In this document: positions 40,130-51,791 of the stretch, piece by piece | Layout: every line of letters begins with the position of its first letter | Position numbering within the stretch: the first letter of the stretch is position 1 | Program-made: the position numbers and the translations under genes | Source: Moesziomyces globuligerus | Lineage: Eukaryota > Basidiomycota > Ustilaginomycetes > Ustilaginales > Ustilaginaceae | Assembly: GCA_030849465.1 (NCBI GenBank) | Contig: JARVLF010000019.1 | Location: 62,001 to 126,000, forward strand | Length of the DNA stretch: 64,000 bases | Direction of reading: 5' to 3' | The notes under the pieces: model-generated | The model's input: the letters and a program-made list of their open reading frames with translations, nothing else | The model's database searches: none | What the model was told of the DNA's origin: nothing

Positions 40130-40808
40130 CTCTGCCTAGCAGCATCCGAGTGCCTCAGTCGAGTGCCTCGGTCGAGTGCCTCGGACTGTGACGAGCTTGC
40201 AAGACGGCGGCGGCGGCGGCAAAGGCGTGATTGCGTGATTTCAGAGCGTAGCCATGGTGAGCGTGTCGGCAGCGATCCGACGATGCTGCTGCCCAGAACG
40301 AATGGTGATGGTGATAAGGCTGAGGGTCGGAAATGAAGCAGAAGCAGCAGCAGAAGCAATCGCAGAAGCAATCGATCCCCAATCCAGTTCGAGATGGCGA
40401 GAGTCAGAGACAGAGAGAGAGCGCGGCGAGTTGAACTGCAAGGGTTCGCGACGGGCCCAGCAGAGCAGCAGAGCAGCAGAGCGGCAGATTGGCAGATTGG
40501 CAGAGCGGGTGCGTCGAGGCGTGCGTCGAGGCGCGTGCGTGCGTGACTGCGTGTGCTTTTCTTTTTCCTTTTCTATTTTCTGGCCGAGGGTCTGAGCGCT
40601 CCTTATCCGACCCAACGCGCCTGTCAAACAAAGGGCGACCAACACCCGCCAGCAAAGCAACTCTGAACTCGTCTCACCTGACGCGCCGCACCCGAACACG
40701 CCACAATCTCACATTCTATGCACTGAAATTTCCACCTTGAGCGCCATGCCGGCCATGGCCAAGGCCAAAAAGCAAAGCGAAAGCAAAGCGAAAGCAAGCG
40801 ATACCGTG
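40130..40808. promoter_or_regulatory. Formin upstream region
   Basis: These 679 bases lie between the formin ATG and the last exon of the HECT_2 gene. They contain short purine repeats (gagcagcagagcagcagag near 40465 and gcgtcgaggcgtgcgtcg near 40515). No TATA box was seen and no gene is supported. Confidence 0.4.
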
Positions 40809-43800
40809 TCATGCTCGCTTGGTGGTGGTGGCGAGCAGGGCGGTGTGCCAGCCTGGCAGCGCGTTGCTCAGTTCGGACGGGAGGACGGCGGTGCATGCTT
40901 CGAGCGCAGCTCTCGTCCATTCCGCCACGGGCGATGGCAGCTCGATCCGTTCGACCGCCTCGTCGGCTGAAGCCTGCGCGCGTCGGTGCAGGATTCGATG
41001 CCCCTTCCATATCCATTCTTCTGAGGCTCCGGAGGCGCTGGGCGCGTTGGGAGCTGCGGAGGTGGTGCTGAGTTGGGACCGGTGGGACCGGTGGGACCAG
41101 TGGCGGGAGAGGGACGAGGTGAAATGCGCACGCGAGAAGAGCCAGGTCTCGAGCTCGATGCGCGCTTGGTGCGAGTCGCAGAGCACGAAGCGTCGCGATC
41201 CGTGAGATGCCGCCGCATACTGCAGCGTAGACAGCAGCGTAGATATCCAAGTATCCCCCCGGCATCCCGAAGCGCTGAGCAGCTCGATCGTGTACTTGCT
41301 CAACCGCACCGTCCCCGAACCTTCAGCCGTCGCTGAGCCCAGTACGCTTCCGCACTCACAACACGCAACCTGCAAAACAACAATCAAGTCAGCACATAGA
41401 ACCACGCCGTTATACGCCGTTATGAAAGGAGGAGGAAGGGAGGGGGGAATGTTTGTGGGCCGGGTAGATGCTCGACTCTGACGCTTAGCAGCCAGCAGGT
41501 GTTCTGTTCGACTTCCGACCCACGTTCCACACACACATCGCCTCTCTCCTCCAACTCGCTGTCCCCCAACCGCTTCGCAGAGTCCGATGTTCTCAACCAT
41601 GCCAAGGATGCAAAGCAGCGCGGGGCTTGACCGAAACACGATCCTGGTACAACGGACGGCGGTAAAACCCTCAACGTCACCATGCGTTGTAACCTCGACG
41701 TGGACGAGAACATCAGCCTTCACGCGAGCGCGAGGAGGGAAAACGAGCAGGAGCGAGAAAAGGGAAGGCGAGAGAGTGCGTGGTTGGTTGTTGGACATCG
41801 GTGTATCAATCGACCATCTCCATTGCCACACCTCTTTTTCCACCCCACCGTCCAAAATATGTCTTTTGGACGACAATGGTGGGAGGTGTGGGAGAAGCGA
41901 CTTTCTATCCGGTCCGTTTTCACGAGAGCCTAGTAGAGGGGGGTGGTGAACTTACGGATCGAGTGGTTGCCGAAGTGTCTTGATACACTACGCGGCTTGG
42001 ATGCAGTGCCGACGCGGGTACGACGAGGTAGGTGTCTCCCACCCAGACCGCCCTCGTTGCGGGCGAGGGCTGCGTGTGGATCTTGGAAGCGAAGCGCACG
42101 GCGGTCTGGGTGAGCGTACGGTTGAGCTCCTGATCGGCATGGCACATCCAAGCATCCACCAACTCCTCCCAACCTTCGGACGGCAGCGCCTGCCATTCGA
42201 ACCTCCCCTCCTCGCCCCAAGCCATCAACGGCTCCACCTTGCCTCGCTCAGAATGCAGACAGACACCACATACCAGCGCCCCCTCGTCGCACGCCGACAG
42301 CTCTCGCGCAGAGAGCGGAAACTCCACCATCCCCTCCCCCCGACTCTCCTCCGCCCCCCTCCTCACCTCGCCCTCAGTCAACTCCAACTTGACCCGACTC
42401 ACCGAACCCCCCATCTCCAATCCAACCCGTCCGCTTTGCCCATCCTTGACAGCCGCAGGCAACACCACCTCCACCGCTCCGCGTCGCTCGCTGCCGCCGC
42501 TGCCGCCGCTGCCGCCGCTGCTGCTGCTCATCCCCGCCAGGCTTTCACGCGACGCACACAGGCTGAGCGATACATTGCTATCCAGCGGCCACACGCGCAG
42601 ACGACGGCTACTCGCTTCGAGCCCGGGCTCAGCCGCGAGCTCAAACGCGAGCTCCACCGTCGCCGCGGATGCGCCGCCATGCGCACACCACAGCAGGACC
42701 GAGACCGTGCCGAGCGCCGGTTGCGCCTCGGCGAAGAACTCGAGCGCCACACCCACCACCTCGTCAGGCTGGAGCGTGGAAGCGAAAGCAGATGCAGCGG
42801 CAGCGGAGGAGGCAGGACGCACAGGAGGGTCAGTGGCATTGCTCTGCGACGACGACGACGACGCGGCGGGGGCGAGACCGGACACCTTGGCATCTGCCGA
42901 GGGAGGCTCGGTGTCGCGCGCAACGGCGTAGCAAACGATGCTCTCCGTGCGGGCAGGAGCAGCAGGGGCACAGGCGACATGACACGGCGGGGCGGCGAAG
43001 GCGAGGCACTTACCAGGGCGGAGAGGCGTGAAACCGACGTCGCGCAGCTGCGACTGGAGCGAGGCGGCGGTCGACTTGCCCGATGCGGGCGAGGCGAGCG
43101 TGTCGGCGGCAAACGTGACGGCCGCCTTCGAGTGGCGCTTGGTGGCCTGCGGCGAGACGGGCGTGAGCGGCGACTTGGGCCACGTCGGCGTGGCCGGATT
43201 CGACGAGAGGAGCTGCGAGCTGCGGCGCGAGCCGGCGCTGCTGTTGCTCGCCGTCCAGCTCACCGGGCTGCGCGGCGAGTCGAGCGACGGCGCCACCGAG
43301 AGCCGGTGGTTGGACGCCTGCGTGTCGAAGCTCGCAAAGCTGTAGTCTTGGAGCATGCTGTCGTCCTCCTCCTCGACGCTCGCGCGCGGCATCAGGCTCG
43401 CATCGCGGCCGCGCGGCGTGTCGTCGGCAAAGTCGATGGCGCGGAAGCTCGACTGCGCGTGCAAGCGCGCAGCGCTCACATCACCCGCGCTGCCCTTGCG
43501 CGTCTTGCCGCCGTCGTTGAAGAGGCTCGTAAGCCCTTCGGCGATGTCTGACTTGCTGCGCGAGTCGGTGGTGGCGGCACGGCGGCGCGCCATGTACGTC
43601 GTCGGCTTGCCGTCGCTGGCCGTGCTGCTCTCGGAGCCCTCGCGCGATCTGAGCTTGGTGGCATCGTAGATCGAGGCGCGTCGGAGCGCGTTGCCGATGC
43701 TGGCCATGCTGAGCTTGCGGCCGAACGCGCCGGGCAGCAGCGAGGAGCGTCGCGAGGACGAGGTCGACGGCGCGATGTGCAGCGAGCTGGGCGTGGTGGG

Positions 43801-45708
43801 CGTTGCGGGCAGCTCGGGCTCGGGCTCGGGCTCGGCGGCGGCGGCGGCGGCGGCGACGAGCGGGAGCTTGATGTCCGCGACCGGCTTGGGAGGCACGGCA
43901 GCCGGGGGCGGCGTCGGGGCGGCGCGGCTGGGCCGGAAGCTGGGAGGGTCGCTGCGCTGGTCGTTGAGGCGCTGTGCGTTGGAGTGGGCGAGACGGCCGA
44001 TCATGTGGTCGAGCTGCTTCTCGCGCTGCTGCTCGGGCGAGAGGGCGCGCTGGTTGTGGAGCTGGGGCATGACGCTCGAGAGGCGATCGATGGAGCTCTG
44101 GACCATGGCGAGGTCCTCGGGCGTGCGTGCGGCGTAGGCGCTGTGCTGGGCGGCCAACTTGGCGCGACGACGTTCGAGCAGCGTGGGCGTCTCGAGGGGC
44201 TGCTTCTTGACGTCGGGGGCAAAGCCGGCTGCTTGCGAGGAAGGAGCCTCGTAGCCGGGCAGCTCGTCGGACGAGGAGGTCTCGGCGTCGATTTCATAAG
44301 CCTTCTGCTTGATGTCGTCGTCGGCGTGATGGTAGGTGGGCGCGTCGTGCGAGTAGCTGGGCAGAGAGGTGCTTGCTGCGCTCTCGGTCTGTACGGAGTA
44401 GCGCTTGCGGTTGAGTGCTGGAGCCGTGGCGGTGGCGGTCGAGTCGGAGCGGTCTGCGATGGAGGCGGCGCGGGAAGCCTGGTTGGAGCGGGGCGAGTGG
44501 GGTGGCGCGATGGCCGAGGGCGTCACGAGTTGGCGGGAGTAGAGCGACTCGATGGACAAGGGCTTGGTGGACGAGGAGGGAGGCATGCGCGTGGAAGCGC
44601 TGGGGCGGATGGTGGCCATGTCGAAGATGGAACCGTCCACCTCGTGCTGCTGCTCGGGTGCGGCGGTGGACAGGAGGCCGGCTTCGGTGAGCAGCTCTGT
44701 GCGTCTCGGCGACCATGCGGTGGGTTGAGGCAGCGCGGCGTTCTTGGCGTGCGCATCGAGCGGGGCGCCGCCGTTGGTGAGCGCGGCCTCGTCGGAGGAG
44801 GTGGCGACGGTGGCGGAGGAATGCACGGAGCTCCACGAGCCGCGGGAGCCAGAGATGTGAGAGCTGGACTGGGGCGAATGCAAGGTGTGCTGGTGGAGGG
44901 ATGCTCTGCGTGCAGCAAGCCAGGCGAGCGAACCCGGTGTTTGCGGGGGGCTATCGAGGGCGGTGCGGGACATGCGGCGGTCGGAGTCGACGAGGGCGCG
45001 CGTGAGCGAGTTGAGGCGCTCGAGCTGGCTGGCGTGGCGGGCGTCGGTGGCGGGGCCGGCAGCCTGGGTGAGCCTGTCTACGAGGAGGACGAGGCGATCG
45101 ACATCAGACATGTACTGGACGCCGAGGGCGGGCAGTGAGGGGCGCGTGAAGGTGGGGGAGAGCGGAGCGTTGTGACCGCCGATGCGACGGAGCGAGGCGA
45201 AGAGGTCGTCGAGCACCTGGGTGAGCTCTGCGTCTGGAGCGTCTGCAAAGTGGTGCTCTGCGATCGAGTGGACGAGGGACTGGAGCGAGTCGAGGTGGTG
45301 ATTTCGGAGGTCGCGCAGAGCGTCGAGCGAAGCAGCTTGGTTGTCGAGGTCCGAGTCCGGGATGGAGAGTGGCTCTGCGATTTCTTCGAGCTCGTCGGCG
45401 TCGTGTTGGCAGACGGACGCGGGAGCGCTGAGGGGGCTTGCTGGGTTTGTGCGCTTGCTGTGCTCGGAGGAGGTTGCTGCTCGGAGCGAATTGGAGCTGC
45501 TGCGGTGTGCGTGTGCTTGCGACTGGGCTGCCAGCGCGAACTGGTGCTGGAGGGCCATGGGGCTGGGGAGGTTGTCCTCGGGTTCGTGGGTTGGGACGGA
45601 GGGCAAGAAGATGAAGTCGGGCGTGCGGATGATGGTGGGGGAGGTGGGTGCGGCGGCGAGGGAGGCGGAGTGGCGGCGAGGGGGCCTCTGCATCTCGAGG
45701 GTAGCCAT
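40809..45708 (-). CDS. N-terminally extended HECT_2 (UBE3D/Ipa1-like) protein
   Basis: Exon 1 is 41956-45708 (ATG at 45708) and exon 2 is 40809-41369. The 586-bp intron starts GTAAGT, has a CTGAC branch site and ends TTTTGCAG, in phase 0. The product has 1,437 residues. Residues 1-980 are disordered Ser/Ala/Pro-rich sequence with no known domain. The HECT_2 domain starts near 985 (FFAEAQPALGTVSVLL), has C1147/C1150 and LPSEGWEELVDAWMCH, then WVGDTYLVV, and resumes after the splice with VACCECGSVLG and VRLSKYTIEL. Without this intron the domain would be split between two unrelated frames. Animal UBE3D is an E2-binding, HECT-like factor; yeast Ipa1 is needed for mRNA 3' processing. A further in-frame intron may exist at 42894-43013 (TGGTAAGT...GGCAG), which would remove 40 residues. 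Confidence 0.8.
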
Positions 45709-45804
45709 GGTGTGAGAGAGGTGATGCCACTGCCGGAGTGGATCGAGGGTGGTGGAAGGAGGGATGGCTTTCGAGACGGGAGCGTCTTGCGTCTACCAGA
45801 CGAG

Positions 45805-45813
45805 GTATATATT
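45805..45813 (-). promoter_or_regulatory. TATA box of the HECT_2 gene
   Basis: On the minus strand this reads AATATATAC, about 97-105 nt before the ATG at 45708. Confidence 0.6.
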
Positions 45814-46105
45814 GGATCGCGAGCGCAGGAAACGAGGCGGAGGTGGCGCTTTGGATGCGGAAGGGTGGTGGATTGAATGCGGAAGCGGGCTGACCTGTGA
45901 GCCAGGGGGCTGGGACTGGGTAGAAGGAAGCAAGATAGCGAGAACGTGGAGTGGCTTGGCGGGTTGCCGCGTTTGGGCGTGGGTGGCGTGTAGCGGAGTA
46001 GCTGAGTAGGCGGCGAGTGCAGCGAAGATGGCGGCTAGGCTGGATGGATGCAGAAGCTAGCGCCAAGCTCGAGAGATAGAGTATATTGCAGATGAACGAT
46101 GAGGA

Positions 46106-46130
46106 GACGACGACGACGACGACGACGACA
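46106..46130. repeat. GAC trinucleotide microsatellite
   Basis: Eight perfect ACG/GAC units in the HECT_2 promoter region. Confidence 0.85.
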
Positions 46131-47681
46131 ACGACAAGATGCGGCCGAAAGCTGAGCCAAAGCCGGCGAGTCGATTGCAGCAAACTGAGACCGCGATTTG
46201 GGTGAGAGTAGACTTTTGACACGCCGCGGGTGGCGAGAGGCAGAGCCGATGGCGTGAGAGCGTGACGGCGTGACGGCGTGACGGTGCGAGAGGGAGTGAG
46301 TGGAGGGAGGCTCAACCTTTGTCCAGTCGGAGTCGATCCGAACGCGGGACTGAGTGGCAGAGCGAGGCGGCTGAGCACTGTCCAATGCATCCGACCGAAT
46401 CCGCTCCCGCATCGCCGGATCCAAGACATGAGAAAAAGGAAAAAAGAGAAAAGAGAGATCAAAGGGTCCAGGGCCCAAGGGAGAGGCGAGCGACTGTAAT
46501 TTGCAGTCCAGTCAGCGCGCCGGGGTCTCAAAGCGTCAGCTGCTTGGCCTCGCTCCAATGCGGACAGACGCTAGTTTCCATCTCTCTCTCTCTCTGGGGC
46601 CCGTTCCCCATACTCTGTCTCACCTCGGCCTCGAAATCTCGCGTTTTGGATTCATGCGCGCGCCGCCACCTTGGTCATTCGGCGCATCGGCGCATCGGGG
46701 CCCAGTGGCAAAAATCCATCCTGATGCTTTTGCCTGCCATCCAGTCGTTGTGTTCGAAAGCCGTGTGTTTCAGACCAGCCAGCTCTGTCACCCGCCAACA
46801 GCCAAGAGATGGATGGTTTCCGCGTCCAGAAAGAGTTAGCGCCTTGTGCTGAGACCCGCGCGTTGAGCTAGAACATGCTAGGCCCAGGCGACTGTTCCAA
46901 GTTGGCTAGGCGCTACCAGTACTATACTGGCGAGAGGGTCCAACACATGCGACCAGTGTTGCAGCTGGACCTGAGCTACAGCTGATTGCAAAGTTGGGAA
47001 GAAATGCGAAAAAAAGCGAGGCAGGAAAAGCGGGCCTCGAAATTGCCAGACCGCGTGGGACGAGCAGCGTGTCCGCAAGCGGCAATCGCAGAGATTTGAC
47101 AGACGCGTCGCTGAGCCCCAACCCAAGCAAAGTGCACCGCAGAGCCTCCGACACGAGAGAGCAATCCATTGTCCACACGCTCTCACACCTGGCTTTTTTG
47201 AATCCGCATGCGATCTCCCTCCCGGCTCTCCTGGCTCACCCGGCTGTGCCGGCATCTTCTTTCGCACCGGCTCATCCGTTCATCCCACTCATCGTTGGAC
47301 GTAACAGCTTCATGCGGGCCGAGGGGGGGCGCTGTCAACCTAGACTCAGCTAGCCGCGCGACACCCACGCCCCGATCAGCCCGACGTCGATCCGACCATG
47401 CCTCGGCCACCTCTGGCACCTCGGAGCTGGGCTCTCATCCGACGGATCTCCAGCTTCGAACCAGCCTCGGCCGATTGGATCCATCGCCCGCTGTGACAGT
47501 GCATCCTCTCTCGGGGCTTTGCGACTCGCCTAGATCCAAAAAGAGACACGCGAAGGTTCTCCCAGCCGCCAGCTTAGCGCCAAATGCCAGTCCACGTCTC
47601 TCGCGCTCCAGTCTAGTCGCCGCACACGAGACATGGCCTCAGCCACACGCGCTCCCACACTCACAGACTCCGGCGGCCTCG

Positions 47682-47757
47682 TTTATATAGACCTAGCTTT
47701 TGATAAATTCAATATTAAATTGTTAGGTCGTAGTATAATCCCATCGTCAAAAGCTGG
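47682..47757. other. AT-rich block with a small inverted repeat
   Basis: The block is strongly AT-rich in a GC-rich setting. AGCTTTTGA at 47695-47703 is the exact reverse complement of TCAAAAGCT at 47747-47755, enclosing 43 bases. It starts with TTATATAG. It lies 21-95 bases past the SYG1 stop codon, so it could be that gene's 3' UTR or a fragment of an AT-rich mobile element. Confidence 0.6.
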
Positions 47758-47777
47758 CAAAGCAGCGGTTGCGCGAC

Positions 47778-50700
47778 TCATGGTGGCGACGAGGTGCCGA
47801 GGCTGGATCCTCTGCGCACCACCCGAGCTGGTGGCTGCGGTAGCTCGGTCCTCGCTGGCGCAGCGCTGTCCGAAGCCTCTTCCGACGTCGGATCCACGCC
47901 ACTGCCACGCAGGCCGGCGTCGTCATCGTCGTCGTCGTCTTCGTCCTCGTCGTCGTCGCTGTCAATGTCGACAAAGCCCACGTCGGCCTCGGCTCGTCGC
48001 GGCGTATAGTCTCGTCCCGTTCGACCCTTGGTGACGGCGCGTTCGTCGAGCTTCTTGCCCACCTCGTCGGCGTGCGTTGCCGGCACGAGCTTGTCGCGCA
48101 ACCCTTCGATCAGCGACTTGCGCTTCTGAACCTCGCGCTCCACTCGATCCTTACCCCCATCGTCCCCAGATTGCGAGGGCTTGGACGCAGGTGCAGATTC
48201 CGAGGTCGGACTGTGCGAGGCGACGGCCGAGGCCTTTTTGCGCAGACGCGCGAGTCGGACGCTAGCAAAGATGCCCGTGCTATGCACGCCGTCGCTCTCG
48301 TCGACATCCTCGGCCTGTTCGCGCAGCTTCTGCCGATACGGCAGCGGCAGATCGCGCACGATCTTGAACGAATCCGTATTGCCGATCTGCTCGTTCTCCA
48401 CACGCAGGTTGTTCCAACACACCCGGCGCAGCATCTCGGCAAACGCAACCAGAAACGACCGCAGCGTCACAGACGCTCGTCCAGGCACCAGATACGCCAC
48501 CCATGCACTCCGTCCCACCACATCCACCACCATAAACACGTAGTACACCGGCTGCGGAAACGAAATCTCGTTTCGCAGCAAAAAGTACCGCGCGCGCGGC
48601 TTGAGCACCGACCAATCCATCAACAGATCCCACAGGATATGCCACACCGAATACACCACCGCAAACACGATCCACAACGCCTTGTCCGCTCCTGCGCGCG
48701 AGCCGTTCCTGCGGTAGTGCAGGTAGAGAAAGTTGTACACCACCGCCGACGAATACTTGCCCGCATTCACCAGATGCAGATGCGTACGGTAGTCGCTGTC
48801 GATCCAACGACGCACACACTGCCCCAGACGCAGCACCGCCGGCACCGCCAGCAGCACCGCCGTCCAGTAGGTGCTGTTGGGCGAACATCGATCCGGCACC
48901 TCCCAATCGTGCCGCCACTCGCAGCCAAAGTACCACAGGTTGGAGAGCGTCCAGGCGATCGAGTTGAGCTCGTCGCCGAGGAAAAAGTCGCGGAACTCGA
49001 CGCGCTTCCAACCGGCGGTCAAGACGCGCACGAGGCTCTTGACGAACCACCATCGACTGGCGGGCTGCAGCACGGGCAGCGGATTGAGCACCAGCACCGC
49101 AGCGATCACCAGCCACACCGTCGGCCAGGTCGTCGGCGCAATCGCATCCGGAAACGGATTCACAAACGACACCCAGAAGCAGCACGCCAGCAGCAGCATC
49201 AGCAGCGCCGGCAGCTCGAAAAATTGGCGGTGGTCCATCGTCGTGCGCACGTCCCACTCAAAGATGAAGACCGTGTTGATGCGCACCGCATGCCACCACG
49301 CCAGGTTGAGTCCGAAGAGCAGCGCGAAGAGCGTAGGGATGAATTCGGCGCCGTAGACGCGCAGCATGCCCGCCCACTGCGGGATGGCGCGCTGCGTGCT
49401 CTCCTCCTGGCACTCGATGAGCCCGCCGACGATGGCGCACAGCGCGATGCCGAGGTAGAAGCCGCTGCGAAACACGCTGTAGTGGTGCGTCGTGTGGTCC
49501 TCGCGCGCGCGCAGCCGGTTGAGCGCCTGCTTGCGATTGCCGTGCTCAAAGTAGGCGGCGTAGATGTCCTCGGTCGCCTTGCGCAGCCGCTCGATGCGGT
49601 CCGAGGTGACGAGCAGCGTCGGCGCCACCCGATCCTCGTAGTACAGCTCGGCGCACGCCACGCCCACCGTCTTGGAGAGCTTCTTCATCACCTTGGCAAA
49701 GCCGGTGCGGTTGAGGATCTTGTAGTTGGTCAGGATGTCGAGGAACTTGTAGTACTCGATCACCGCCGCCTTGAGCTTCTTGCGCGCCGCCGCGTACGCC
49801 TCGGGATCGTGGCTCATCGCCGCCGCCTTGTTGGCCTCGCGCATCGCCCGGTCCGTCTCGTCGTCCCAGCCGCGAAGGCTCGCCTGCATCTTGGCCAGCG
49901 CCTGCGCACGGCGTCGATCGCCGGCATCGTCCTCGTGGCTCTCGGAGCCGGCGCGAGGCGGGCTGTTGCTGCGCTCCGCACGGTCGAGCGAGACGCGTCC
50001 GCCGGCAGCGTCGACCGAGGGCCTGGTCGACTGGCCCGGCTCGCGCGAGCGGCTGGTGGTCAGCGCCGGGAGCGACTTGATGCGGTGCGCCAGCTCGTCG
50101 GCGACGATGAGCTTGGAGCCGGGCAGGTTGGAGAGGAGCTGCGAGAAGCGATGGCGGCGCTTGCCGGCGCCCGTGCGGTCGCGGTCGCTGATGTTGTACT
50201 TTGCGCGGTACTCGCGGCGATGCTCGGCGAGCTCGGTGAGCTGACGCACGAGCTGGGTGTACTTGTGCGCAGCCTCGTGTTCCTGCGCCTCGTAGAAGGT
50301 GACGATGCGCTCGAGCTCGGCGTCGCAGGCCGAGAAGATCTTGGCCTCCTCGTGGTCAAAGTGGGTTTCGATGAGCTCCTGGAGCGATGCGGGAGGCTCG
50401 AGCTTGAATGAGCGGTTCGAGAGGAGACGGACTCTGCTCGAAGCGCCGGAACCGGTGGCCTTGTGCGAGGGAGGCAAGGGTGTTGGCGCGGGTCGCGATG
50501 TCGCCGGCTTGGATGGGTCTTGATCGTATCGTATCGCGCGTTGCGGCGGCTTGGAGGCGGTGGGTGAGGGAGTCTCAGAATCAGAGTCGGCGGCTGCAGC
50601 AGCTTCTTCGTCGTCCGAGATGGGGGAGAGCGGAGGGAGCTGTGCCTCGACATCGTGCGTAGGATCGGATGCACGGGGTGGTTTGCTGGGACGCGCTGCG

Positions 50701-51134
50701 GCGGCTGTGGCCACAGAGTCGTAGCTGAAGCTGTCGGATGAGAGGCGGAGACCGGTGCCGTGGAGGGTCACGGGCGGCAGGGATGGGAGTGCCGGAGCTG
50801 GCGGCGGTGCGATGCCACCATAGTCGCTGCGGTCAAGGAAGCCCGGGCTGGATGCGAGGGTATGTTGGGCTTCATGATCCTGCGCTGCTGAAGGTGTGGC
50901 AGGGTTGCGTCGACGAAGCGAAGGGTCGGCTGGCGGTTGAGAGGAGGCAGAGCCTCTTGCTACGGCGGTGGAGCTGGAATGGGTGCGTGTGAGGCCGAGT
51001 TCGGCTTGGTAGCGGAGGCGAGCCTCGCGGTGCTCTGCGACACGCTTGATGAGCTTCTTGAGGCCGCGGTACTGGATGTAGACCTTCCTCCATTCGGGCA
51101 CGGTGTTTTCGTCGAGGTAGCGAGCGAACTTCAT
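47778..51134 (-). CDS. SYG1: SYG1/XPR1-type SPX-EXS phosphate exporter
   Basis: The intronless 1,118-residue protein starts at the ATG at 51134. The SPX domain begins at residue 1 (MKFARYLDENTVPEWRKVYI), is broken by a Ser/Pro-rich insert (about 55-235), resumes with LQELIETHFDHEEAKIFSACD and ends near 490. Several transmembrane helices lie at about 550-700, followed by the EXS domain (about 690-920; DWEVPDRCSPNSTYW, DWSVLKPRARYFLLRNEISFP, and the closing FAEMLRRVCWNNLRVENEQI). The tail has basic and acidic blocks. SPX domains sense inositol pyrophosphates, and XPR1 exports phosphate. Yeast Syg1 was found as a suppressor of a G-alpha defect; its transport role is less settled. The insert inside SPX is common in fungi. 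Confidence 0.93.
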   Translation of the reverse strand: MKFARYLDENTVPEWRKVYIQYRGLKKLIKRVAEHREARLRYQAELGLTRTHSSSTAVARGSASSQPPADPSLRRRNPATPSAAQDHEAQHTLASSPGFLDRSDYGGIAPPPAPALPSLPPVTLHGTGLRLSSDSFSYDSVATAAAARPSKPPRASDPTHDVEAQLPPLSPISDDEEAAAAADSDSETPSPTASKPPQRAIRYDQDPSKPATSRPAPTPLPPSHKATGSGASSRVRLLSNRSFKLEPPASLQELIETHFDHEEAKIFSACDAELERIVTFYEAQEHEAAHKYTQLVRQLTELAEHRREYRAKYNISDRDRTGAGKRRHRFSQLLSNLPGSKLIVADELAHRIKSLPALTTSRSREPGQSTRPSVDAAGGRVSLDRAERSNSPPRAGSESHEDDAGDRRRAQALAKMQASLRGWDDETDRAMREANKAAAMSHDPEAYAAARKKLKAAVIEYYKFLDILTNYKILNRTGFAKVMKKLSKTVGVACAELYYEDRVAPTLLVTSDRIERLRKATEDIYAAYFEHGNRKQALNRLRAREDHTTHHYSVFRSGFYLGIALCAIVGGLIECQEESTQRAIPQWAGMLRVYGAEFIPTLFALLFGLNLAWWHAVRINTVFIFEWDVRTTMDHRQFFELPALLMLLLACCFWVSFVNPFPDAIAPTTWPTVWLVIAAVLVLNPLPVLQPASRWWFVKSLVRVLTAGWKRVEFRDFFLGDELNSIAWTLSNLWYFGCEWRHDWEVPDRCSPNSTYWTAVLLAVPAVLRLGQCVRRWIDSDYRTHLHLVNAGKYSSAVVYNFLYLHYRRNGSRAGADKALWIVFAVVYSVWHILWDLLMDWSVLKPRARYFLLRNEISFPQPVYYVFMVVDVVGRSAWVAYLVPGRASVTLRSFLVAFAEMLRRVCWNNLRVENEQIGNTDSFKIVRDLPLPYRQKLREQAEDVDESDGVHSTGIFASVRLARLRKKASAVASHSPTSESAPASKPSQSGDDGGKDRVEREVQKRKSLIEGLRDKLVPATHADEVGKKLDERAVTKGRTGRDYTPRRAEADVGFVDIDSDDDEDEDDDDDDDAGLRGSGVDPTSEEASDSAAPARTELPQPPARVVRRGSSLGTSSPP

Positions 51135-51791
51135 GTTGGGCGTCGTAGATCAGTGTGTATACTGGGCGTGATGCATGGACGTGGAGTCGAAACAAGGCGG
51201 TATCAGAGCCAAGAGATGATGGAGCAGGAGCAAGACATGTCGAGTTGCGGACCGAGACGGAAAGGAGTGTGCTGGCACTGATGGTGATGGCGCAAGGGGC
51301 AGGACCACCAACGCGGGCCGAGGCTGACGTCGACGGGGCCGGAGCGAGGCGCGGATAGAGCGGAGGATGATGATGGTGGAGGAGGAGGATGACACAAACG
51401 CCGTCCGATTTTAGTGCCTTTTCGGCCCGACTCGACGCCGCCAAACTTCCGAAAAAAGCACAGAAAAAGCGCAGAAAAGGCGCAGAAAAAGGGCGCTGCA
51501 TTAATCGATGCGAATCGTGAGTCCGCAAATCGGCTGGACCCTGAAGCGGCTTTTGGGTCGAGCATGTTAGTGCGACTTCTGACACAGCATGGTTCAATCT
51601 GGACGCCAAGCTGTTGGAGTCTACGTGCTAACATGTAGCAAGAATTTCAGGGCTGAGCCTCCATCTGTGATCTGTGCGTCGATGCCAGCTGCACTCACGC
51701 TTCCCCACCCTCCTCCACCACTCGGCTCATATCACCGGCGCTGTTGGTGCTGCCCACCGACCCCGCCTGTAGGGCAAGCTCGCTGCCCACC
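51135..51791. promoter_or_regulatory. Divergent promoter region SYG1 / EXO84
   Basis: These 657 bases separate two start codons. A run of cagaaaa(a/g)g repeats lies near 51455-51490. No TATA box was recognised. Confidence 0.4.

Larger units (their letters stand above)
45709..47777. other. 2.07-kb region between HECT_2 gene and SYG1
   Basis: It contains the promoter of the leftward HECT_2 gene and the 3' end of SYG1. A (GAC)n tract lies at 46106-46130, a TATA element at 45805-45813, and an AT-rich block at 47682-47757. No open frame is supported as a gene. Confidence 0.5.

Noticed and set aside
41370..41955. Reading the open frame 40809-41876 as a separate 355-aa gene
   Set aside because: Its N-terminal half has no conserved sequence, is preceded by a clear branch site and 3' splice site, and the rest completes the HECT_2 domain of the upstream exon.
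48072..50411. 779-aa plus-strand frame opposite SYG1
   Set aside because: His/Arg/Gln-rich antisense artefact; SPX and EXS are on the minus strand.
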